64,000 nt of DNA from Ottelia alismoides (taxonomy: Eukaryota > Streptophyta > Magnoliopsida > Alismatales > Hydrocharitaceae): contig JAZKJV010000092.1 of NCBI GenBank assembly GCA_037367405.1, positions 124,001 through 188,000 of the forward strand. The letters run 5' to 3'. Both the position numbers and the translations under genes were made by a program. Below, one piece after another: positions 57,001-64,000 of the stretch; position 1 is the stretch's first letter; the number at the start of each line of letters is the position of its first letter. Under the pieces are notes generated by a model. It saw only the letters and a list, made by a program, of their open reading frames with translations, was not told the origin of the DNA and searched no databases.

Positions 57001-59093
57001 TGGGCCATGTCGTTTCCAAACGTGGCATGGAAGTCGACCCAGCCAAGGTGGATGTCATTTCAAACCTTCAGCCACCTCAGTCAGTAAAGAATGTGAGGTC
57101 ATTCTTGGGGCATGTGGGATTCTACAGACGATTTATCAAGGACTTCAGCCGCATTGCCCGACCTCTGACAGAACTTTTGTGCAAGGAGACAGAGTTTATT
57201 GTTGATCAGCCAGTTCTCCTTGCCTTCAATCAATTGAAGGAGCTTATCACTCAAGCTCCAATCTTGCAGCCTCCAGACTGGACTCTTCCCTTTGAAATAA
57301 TGACCGATGCGTCAGATTTTGCTGTCGGAGCTGTTCTAGGGCAGAGGAAAGATAAGGCGCCCTATGCCATTCACTATGCCAGCAGAACATTAGATGAAGC
57401 TCAAAGAAATTATACAGTAACAGAGAAAGAACTGCTGGCTGTGGTTTTCGCCTTAGAGAAGTTCAGATCCTATTTGTTGGGGTCAAAGGTCACAATTTTC
57501 ACAGACCACTCTGCTATTCGGTACCTACAGCAGAAGAAGGATGCCAAGCCCAGACTGATTCGTTGGATCCTTCTCCTCCAGGAATTCGATCTGGAAATTA
57601 AGGACAAACCTGGAGTTCAGAACGTGGTAGCAGATCACCTCTCCAGAATAGAGCAGCATGACTCTCCTTTGAGCAACGCCCCTATCACAGAGACCTTCCC
57701 TGACGAAGCTATCTTAGCCGTGGATGCTCTCCCTTGGTATGCTGACATTGTAAATTACCTCGCCTCTGGGGTAATACCTTCGGATTGGACGAAGAATCAG
57801 AAGAACAAATTCATGTCGACCATCCGCTTTTACCAGTGGGAAGATCCCCTTCTATTCAGGGAAGGAGCAGATTGTATTTGGCGCAGGTGCATTCCTCAGA
57901 CGGAGCAATCTAGTGTCCTCGAGCATTGTCATTCACTCGAATCTGGTGGGCACCATTCTGGAGATCGTACGGCAGCGAAAGTATTGCAGTGCGGCCTCTG
58001 GTGGCCCACTTTATTTAAGGATGCAGCAGAATTTGTTAAAAGATGTCTTGATTGTCAGCGACTGAAAGGAACACTCACTGCCAAAGACTCAATGCCTCTG
58101 AAAATCATTCAGATAGCAGATGTTTTCGATGCTTGGGGCATTGACTTCATGGGACCTTTCCCTAACAGTCGAGGTTTTGAGCACATCCTTCTTGCCGTAG
58201 ATTACGTGAGTCGTTGGGTTGAAGCTATCCCCGCCCGAGCCGCCGACAGCAAAACAGTTTGCCAGTTTCTGAAGAAGAACATCATTTCGCGGTTTGGGAT
58301 ACCGAAGATTCTCATATCCGACGGGGGTAGTCATTTCATCAACAAAGAGATCAAGAAGTTAACGAAGGAGTACGGCATCGATCACCGCGTCGCATCTCCT
58401 TATCATCCGCAGACCAATGGCATGGCGGAGTTATCCAATAGAGAAATCAAGACCATATTGCAGAAACTTGTTAGGCCAAACAGAAAAGACTGGTCTCAAC
58501 TCTTGGACTCAGCTCTTTGGGCTTACCGTACGGCCTACAAGTCTCCCTTGGGCATGTCGCCCTACCGTCTTGTATATGGAAAACCATGCCATCTGCCCGT
58601 GGAATTAATTCACAAATCCCTTTGGGCAATTAGTAATTGTAACTTGGACTCACGAAAAGGTGGTCAGAAGCGAAAGGATGATCTGAACAGGCTCTTGGAA
58701 TTCCGAGACTGCGCATACGATAACACCTTGATGTACAAGGAGAAGGTGAAACGCTGGCATGACCGGCACATCAGACGAAAGACCTTCGATGTTGGGCAGA
58801 AAGTGTGGTTGTTTGATGCAAAGTTGCGGATATTCCCAGGTAAATTAAAAAGTAAGTGGACAGGGCCATTTCGAGTATGTGAAGTGCGTGACAACGGAAG
58901 CCTTGCTATATCAGAATTGTCCCCTGACGCACAGCCATTCGTCGTCAACGGCCAACTACTGAAGCCTTACTTGGAACCAGATTCATTCTTGGTCGTCGTT
59001 GACTCTATTCAGTTAATGCACCCCGAGGATATCTCTACACCTCCTGCAGCACCAAAAGATTCAGACGATGTACTCCAACCATTATTGCTCTGA
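54081..59093 (+). CDS. element C Gag C-terminal remnant plus protease, RT, RNase H and integrase
   Basis: The 1670-codon uninterrupted frame starts at ATG 54081. Residues about 35-120 are Gln/Pro/Tyr-rich, like the C-terminal part of Athila Gag; the capsid domain is not present. The aspartic protease shows LLDSGSSINLLP near 448 and PIILGRPFL. RT (about 780-960) has YRRLNAATKKDHFPLPFIDQ, FLDGYSGYNQVAI and the catalytic VFMDDFSVYG. RNase H (about 1070-1200) has MTDASDFAVGAVLG and FTDHSAIRYL. Integrase has the HHCC zinc site (from about 1283, CLDCQRLKG near 1321) and a DDE triad around WGIDFMGPF, LISDGGSHF and NGMAELSNREIK. A GKLKSKWTGPFRV box lies near 1595. No chromodomain. All catalytic residues appear present, so pol looks functional; the first residues may be read-in leader. 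Confidence 0.95.
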   Translation: MFRTILCLAYRHVDRFKNSVLHTTWRELGCTVSLLTQQHQQPPQFAHQWRQNFPYQQQQQYRHPQPYHQYTAAQPQSYQQYPSPSYQQLQLPAPPQQHHQQPPHPSNQQQRGMHAASSDVPPANPTMECLAQLVQGLAEMTKRLDDLTATRTTIPAQVEANPNNFKKKEQVEYDVQSACDNDITVYSNAVTLRSGRALPPPATRYGVNKETGGSSSSASAVPAPGAGEEEEEGEASPAVVHGQKQFQPKIQKNPQKQKHQKEACSRSEAAPALEEPPAAADPVPADGANATLFDRPAAPAELDPACTPFCSPDVQHSVGDNLDVNKNSNFPASNVNIPFPHAIQKSKKMIKRKTALSDPGVVDILDKLTVEIPLLKAVEYMPAVKKGLKEACTDRRHPAQDNRRREVEKHVLSMATVAAITNLPQKKQDSGAPLINCVIFDQVFERTLLDSGSSINLLPSSIMQEFGLGPLKQTRMILQFADRSVKRPRGLLEDVIVTVQEMRFPADFVVLDMDSPAPLLQTPIILGRPFLRTSGAVVDYGSGKITFSSNTKQITLTMNKEQNATTDESQAASEAACDFIAEIRDSELSLDDPWTQEILTLEEDLESTVIISSDDPWETDSQIQAHLLEHSLQTEHNQLTAEPFGTSLGSQQNVEDGTSLKVHPTTSMVSEVTGKGDRLKPELKPLPAGLKYAFLTGEEHMYPVIISSRLNLDQESRLLEILEKNRKALGWSVSDLRGIKPALCSHHIYLEDDAKPSREFQRRLNPNLRDVVMKEITKWCDAGFIYPISDSKWVSPLHVVPKKSGLTVVTNEKGEEISTRVPTSWRVCVDYRRLNAATKKDHFPLPFIDQVLERLAGKEFFCFLDGYSGYNQVAIAPEDQEKTTFTCPFGTYAFRRMPFGLCNAPATFQRCMLAVFVEMVGSFLEVFMDDFSVYGDSFDSCLEHLDRVLQKCREVNLVLSWEKSHLMVTEGIVLGHVVSKRGMEVDPAKVDVISNLQPPQSVKNVRSFLGHVGFYRRFIKDFSRIARPLTELLCKETEFIVDQPVLLAFNQLKELITQAPILQPPDWTLPFEIMTDASDFAVGAVLGQRKDKAPYAIHYASRTLDEAQRNYTVTEKELLAVVFALEKFRSYLLGSKVTIFTDHSAIRYLQQKKDAKPRLIRWILLLQEFDLEIKDKPGVQNVVADHLSRIEQHDSPLSNAPITETFPDEAILAVDALPWYADIVNYLASGVIPSDWTKNQKNKFMSTIRFYQWEDPLLFREGADCIWRRCIPQTEQSSVLEHCHSLESGGHHSGDRTAAKVLQCGLWWPTLFKDAAEFVKRCLDCQRLKGTLTAKDSMPLKIIQIADVFDAWGIDFMGPFPNSRGFEHILLAVDYVSRWVEAIPARAADSKTVCQFLKKNIISRFGIPKILISDGGSHFINKEIKKLTKEYGIDHRVASPYHPQTNGMAELSNREIKTILQKLVRPNRKDWSQLLDSALWAYRTAYKSPLGMSPYRLVYGKPCHLPVELIHKSLWAISNCNLDSRKGGQKRKDDLNRLLEFRDCAYDNTLMYKEKVKRWHDRHIRRKTFDVGQKVWLFDAKLRIFPGKLKSKWTGPFRVCEVRDNGSLAISELSPDAQPFVVNGQLLKPYLEPDSFLVVVDSIQLMHPEDISTPPAAPKDSDDVLQPLLL

Positions 59094-61864
59094 TTTTCTT
59101 CTTTTCTTCTTTTCTTCTTTTCCTTATCTATTTTCTTTTTCTATCTAAAACGTGCCGCCTTTGTAGACAGTTTTCTATACTTAGGACGTACTTGGTCCTA
59201 AATATAGGGGGGTGAGCACCTAGGGTTCTTGATTTCTGTTCGATCCTCTCCATTGTCTCCTCTTCTTGTCTATACTTAGGAGTATCTTACCCTAAGTATA
59301 GGGGGAGACAATCTGAGTACGATCAGTGTATTCTCTCCCTTGACCCTCCCCGCTTTGTAAACAGTCTGCTATACAAAGGACTATTTGATCCTAAGTATAG
59401 GGGGGACGGTCAACTTCTCATTCATTCATTTCGTTCGTATTTATTCTTTAGATCTGCCTATACGCAGTACGAGTTATGTCTTTGCTTTTCCTTCCGTTCT
59501 ATGAGGACATAGCTCAAGCTAAGTATAGGGGGGTCGTATATACTGTGTATATACTAAAAGCCATAACTCATACTGAAAAATAAAATATCACTACAACAAC
59601 AAAATAAAATGTAAAAAGTAGCTTTATAATAATGAAAGATGATTGTGAGTTCCTCAGACTCATTGTAATTATACTGACTAGTAAGTCAGAAAAGTGTTCT
59701 ACGAAACTTTCTCCTTTGAAAAATCTTGTGAAATTTGTTTAAAAATAGCGTGAACAAGTATTCAACGATTGAAAAAATTAGTTTGTATGTAAAACCTATT
59801 TTCTTTGAGTGAAAGCAAAATATGTGGAAATTAGTGTGCAAATGATTGTGAAAAGTTGATTGTCAAAGGTGTTTTGAAAAATCTATCTATGTTGTGTAAA
59901 ACATTTGTAAAAGGATTTTCAAATGCGTGTACATATTGCAAAATTATTTTGGACTAGAGTTTTCAAAAACCCTTGTGAAAATGATTCTCGAAGTGAGTCT
60001 GAGGAATCCACACAAAAATCTTTCATTTGTAAATAAGGAATAAGCCAAATAAAGTTTATAAGAACAGAACCATACTATACGTCAAAGACAATTTTTCTTC
60101 TTTTGTACCTACTGATTAATAAATCAGATACCTATACAGTATGATTTGAAAAATAGTGTGACCAGTTTTGGAAAATTTGATGTGAAATGATTTCAAATGC
60201 GTGAAACTGTGTTGATTGCAAAATTTTTTCTTTGTGTGAAAGAAAGGATTTCAAAAACCTATGTGCAAATGTTTTGAAAAATGCTTGTCAAAATTATTGT
60301 GAAAAATGTACATATGGTGTGAAAAATCTTTGCAAAAATAGTTTTCAAATGCGTGTAAATGATTGCAAAAATTATCGTGTACTATAGTTTGCAAAACTAT
60401 TTTCAAAACTAGAACTGAAGGATAAGATCACTATTACAAATACCTGTAAATAAGAAATAAAGTACATAAAATTCTTTCTCAACAACCTAAATAAACTATT
60501 TCATGTAAAGTCTGTATAAATTCATATATTTTGTAAATAAAGCAGTACGCCCGTGTAAATAATGGTAGATACTCTTTGTATGTGTCAAGCTCTTATTTTA
60601 TTTGCAAAATGTCGTTGTGTAAAAACATTCTTTGCTTTTTTGTGAAAAATTGCATCATTCATTGCACATAGCATAAGCATACCATTCATATTCTTTTTGA
60701 GTGAAGCTTAATGATTGAATCAGTCTAATAAAGTCTCAGAGTGGAGCTCGGTTGGACCTTACTGCACTTAACTGCACTGGAACCTTATGGGAACTAGGTT
60801 TAAGGTACTTCAGGTCCAGTCAGACTTAATTCTTTGAGAAAGCAGGGCTGGGTTCAAGGCACCTCAGTGGACTAACTAGAACTTTTCGAAACACACGCAT
60901 GACTCTTGTCGGCCGTGACCTAACTTGGACACCTGCACCGTTCACATAGCTCTCCATGGATGAGGTGGTGAGGAGGCAGTTTCCTTTGGCTTGGGGTAGC
61001 ATATGAGGGTAGTACTTCTAGGCGGAACCTCTCTTCTTCTTATAGTGAAGGAAGTGCACCTCAACTTGGTCTAGTGGTGATGAAGTCTAAGGACTGAAGC
61101 CGTGGGTCGCAATAAAGCTTCAAAAGAGGGATAGTCTACTGGCTCAAGGAGAAATTTCTTGTATATATGCTGCACCATGTAGATATGTTGTACAGATGCA
61201 ATTGAAAAAAAAAAAAAGAGAGAGAAAGAGAACTCCAAAAAAGTGGTGGGTCGGATTGAAAATTTAATAACCCCACCGGAGTGTATATAGTTCAATAAAG
61301 CAAAAGCTTATGGTATCCATGTTACATCTCATGAAGCTTGCAGCGGGAGACTTAGCTACACTGGCTGAGCTTCCAAAAGTCTATACTTCTTCCCCCTCTT
61401 CTTGAGCCGGTTGCACTTGAACTTAGAAGGGAATACCCCGCTTCTCGAGGAAAGAGTTGCTAGACCGAGGCCTTAGAGTTACCAAGTTGGGGGAGGTTGT
61501 TTCTTTGTCACTTCTGAGGTGGGGAGCTACATATCACTTACACTGTGCAAGTCAGCTTCATAGTTATAAGAGTTTGCGTATGATGTAGACTAGTTCTGAC
61601 CCGGCTATTGAGATGGGTTGAACCGAGTTCTGTGATTACCGAAGGCTGTTGTACTTTAGAGCTGGTTCCCGACTAGGTTCCACACACCTTCACACCCAAG
61701 GTCTGACAGGAGCTCCAATCTCAGATTTTGTAAAGACATGCATTGCACTGAAAGCACCCCTATTCACTCTATCTTCCTTTCATTTTCCTTTTTCTTTCCT
61801 TTATTCTTTTTGTACTTATTGCATAATCATTTGCTAGGGACTAGCAACGGCAAGTATAGGGGGG
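59094..61864 (+). other. element C 3' untranslated region and PPT
   Basis: 2.77 kb without a convincing gene. 59175-59532 holds four PPT-like hairpins. 59650-60450 is rich in GTGAAAA/TTTTCAAA words. 60700-61500 is less AT-rich and shares blocks with elements A and D. The terminal purine tract AAGTATAGGGGGG (61852-61864) directly precedes the LTR. Athila elements often have an env-like ORF here; I find none. Confidence 0.85.
59175..59532 (+). repeat. array of four PPT-like hairpins in element C
   Basis: Modules lie at 59175-59212, 59270-59305, 59369-59405 and 59457-59532. Each has a CTATACTTAGG-type left arm, a loop, a CCTAAGTATAGG-type right arm and a run of 5-6 G. The fourth has a longer stem that also pairs ACGAGTTATGTC with GACATAGCTC. 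The right arm plus G-run equals the terminal PPT at 61852-61864. Confidence 0.88.
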
Positions 61865-64000
61865 TGATGAATCTCCATTTCATCACCTTTATTCTATCAT
61901 TTTGGCCTTAAAAACCCCAGCAAATGCATGTAAATAGCATTAATTTGTTCATATTAGCATCTATTATTTATTGTATTAATTATACATAAAATAAGGTTTT
62001 TAATGCCAAAATTATAGAATAAAGAGAAGAAAAGAAAAAGGAATAAAATATTGCAAATATTTTATGACCCTAACCCCGAGACCAAGGCCAGCATGGTATT
62101 GGTCGACAAGGAATAAAGTAGGGGGAGATAAGGGCTGATATACAATAAATACCCCATTTATTTATTCATCCCTTTATGCATTTGTGACACCTATTTTGTA
62201 CATAAATATTTATTCATCAAATAAAGAAACTTTGTTCATGAAAGTTGTAGATAATAATGTAAATAAAAATACAAAATTGAGTTTGTGTAAAAATAACACT
62301 CAGTGTACATTTTATACACAGAATAAAAAGCCAAAATCTCAACTTCACAGACCCATATCTTGCAAATAAAAACTCCAAATCACCCAAACTCACCTTTAAT
62401 TGTATATAGCATTTCATAAACTATTTTATAAAATTGATCTCATAATTTTTGGAGTCCATCTGTGAAAGTTAGGTTTTTGGCTCTCCTTGTATATAGACCT
62501 GATTAAAATATTCATTTTATTCAATCTTTAGTATTTCTATAAATTTGCATTTTTATAATCTTGTAAATAATGTATATAATACATGTACATATTGAAATTT
62601 GAATAAAACCAAAAAAAAAAGAATTTGTAAAAATAAAATAAGTCTATGAATATATAGACAAAATACCTATACTACCTGTATGTGCATAAATAAAAGGAAA
62701 AGCATTCTTTTATTCTTTATTCTTTTATATTTTTATAATAATGTATATATTATATGTGTCTTATTAAAAATACAAATCCTTAATAAAAACACATAAAATT
62801 AATTAAATAAATACAATGTGTATAATATATAGGTAAAGTACCTATATATATACTTAGAAATACATAGACCTATTTATTTAAAAATACAAATAAACTTATA
62901 AAAATCAAACAAAAATACCCTTATACTCATAAAAATAAGTTATAAATTCATAAAATAAGAAAATAAAATAATAAAATAAAATAAACAAATTAAAAATAAA
63001 ATACACAAAAACACATGTAAATACATACATATACACATTATTTTAATAAAACCATAATAAAATAATCCAAAAAAATAAATAAAAATCATAAATAAATACT
63101 ACATGAAATAATACACATTTTTTATTTTATACGAAAAAAATAATAAAATCATTTACTATGCCAAATAATTCAATTTCGCGAAATATTCCCTATTCTGTCT
63201 TGTAGCGGGCTGAGGTGGACCAACCCAGTCCCTCTGCGAGTTGACCCCGGTCAACTGGACCTCCAGGCGTCTGACTTCACGCAACCTGTCTTTTCCCCGA
63301 TTTCCGCCATTTTTCCCGCATGGCTCAGTGAACCATCGCACTCGCTTCCTTCACAAGATTTGTCCTCTGATCATCCATGATGCCCGCCAAGATCATAGAT
63401 CAACTAGATACTTGTTGGATCGATCAATAATCGCCGGTCAATAGGGCCTCCTGCCAATGTTTATAAATAAAAAGCTCCCCCTCCTTCCTCGAATTTGGCC
63501 ACTCTCATTCCAACCTAAAGCCTAGATCTTGTGCCTGGATCGTTCCTCGTGACAGGGGGAGTCGCCCAGCATCGAGACTCGGCCGGAGGGAGGAGAATTT
63601 TGACGCGGCGGAGCTCCGGCGTCCGCCCTGCTCCCTGGAGGCCCCCAGGTATAAGAGCTATTCTTTCTTGCTTAGTAGTTAGGTTTTAGTATTAGCTTTT
63701 AATTCCAGTCCTTAGGTTAGCATTTAGATGATTAGCTTAGGCCAAAAGCAGAAATTCGAAGTTCGCCGGAGCTGAGCTCCGGCGACTTCCCCACTGTGAT
63801 CCTATCTGTCTCCGACCGCCTAAATCGCCTCATCTCCATCCCCTTCGAGTTCTCCATCAAATGCACACACTTGTTCAACCCAGGACCCCAGGTCTTGGCG
63901 AATCGGAGCTCCTCCTCCGCCCTTCGTCGGAGCTCCTCCGTTCCACCTCATTTTGCTGCACAGCTTCAACCTTTTTGGTCGAGGAGCATCCCCTCGAGCC
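61865..64000 (+). repeat. element C 3' LTR, cut by the window end
   Basis: It starts TGATGAATCTCC right after the PPT and corresponds to 49290-51426 of the 5' LTR with an offset of 12575, then 12574 after the A-run near 62620. Differences seen by eye: one fewer A in that run, C to T near 63235, and two changes near 63659-63661. Confidence 0.97.

Larger units (their letters stand above)
49290..64000 (+). mobile_element. young Athila-like Ty3 retrotransposon C (3' end beyond window)
   Basis: Order: 5' LTR (49290-53251), tRNA-Asp primer site (53254-53270), leader, gag-remnant/pol ORF (54081-59093), 2.8-kb 3' untranslated region with hairpin array, PPT (61852-61864), 3' LTR (61865 to past 64000). 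In the overlapping 2.1 kb I find only three substitutions and one A-run length change between the LTRs. RT before integrase and no chromodomain fit Athila/Tat. Expected full length is about 16.5 kb. No env-like ORF is recognised. Confidence 0.95.

Noticed and set aside
49609..63444. Identical small ORFs near 49609/62184 and 50667/63241 as a duplicated small gene family
   Set aside because: They are the same positions in the two LTRs of element C, without domain, and open by chance in composition-biased sequence.

Overview
This is repeat-dense nuclear DNA from a flowering plant. The evidence is plant-type LTR retrotransposons (Ty1/copia, and Ty3 elements of Athila/Tat type with a tRNA-Asp-type primer site), a Mutator-like element with a plant mobile domain gene, hAT, CACTA and Tourist-like DNA transposons, and a tRNA-derived SINE. 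I see no intact host gene, rRNA, tRNA or CRISPR array. The density and nesting suggest heterochromatin, possibly pericentromeric (inference). I cannot name the species.

Left part (1-10.5 kb). The 3' end of an LTR element (1-1718) sits in a decayed LINE (1719-2320). A SINE with target duplications follows (2651-2870). Next is a copia remnant on the minus strand (3381-9140), split by a complete but frameshifted 4.3-kb hAT element (4449-8733) with an 8-bp target duplication. A 672-bp Tourist-like foldback with two 331-bp arms lies at 9551-10222.

Mutator-like element (10563-19285). It has long terminal inverted repeats studded with a 17-bp near-palindrome and three minus-strand genes in tandem: a MURA-type transposase (one 838-codon frame broken only by two TGA codons at Trp positions), a multi-exon plant-mobile-domain gene, and a small Ser/Pro-rich ORF of unknown function. 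Its premature stops look like cytosine deamination.

Copia element (20719-26044). It is complete, with 196-bp LTRs that differ at one position and a 5-bp target duplication, yet its pol is broken. Its leader is an unusual GC-rich minisatellite.

Right part (28.3-64 kb), a nest. A CACTA element (terminus at 28338, remainder 36172-36892) was hit by an Athila-like derivative D (28397-36166, almost no internal region) and by a second element A (minus strand, 3' LTR 36893-40673). A is interrupted by B (plus, LTR 44380-48044), B by an LTR fragment E (48810-49289), and E by the young Athila-like element C (LTR 49290-53251, 1670-codon pol ORF, 3' LTR from 61865 to past the window end). C has nearly identical LTRs and an intact pol but no Gag capsid domain.

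The most unusual structure is in the 3' untranslated regions of A and C. Each carries an array of hairpins whose 3' arm runs into a G-run and so copies the element's own polypurine tract. A single related module occurs in D, and other noncoding 3' blocks are also conserved between A and C.
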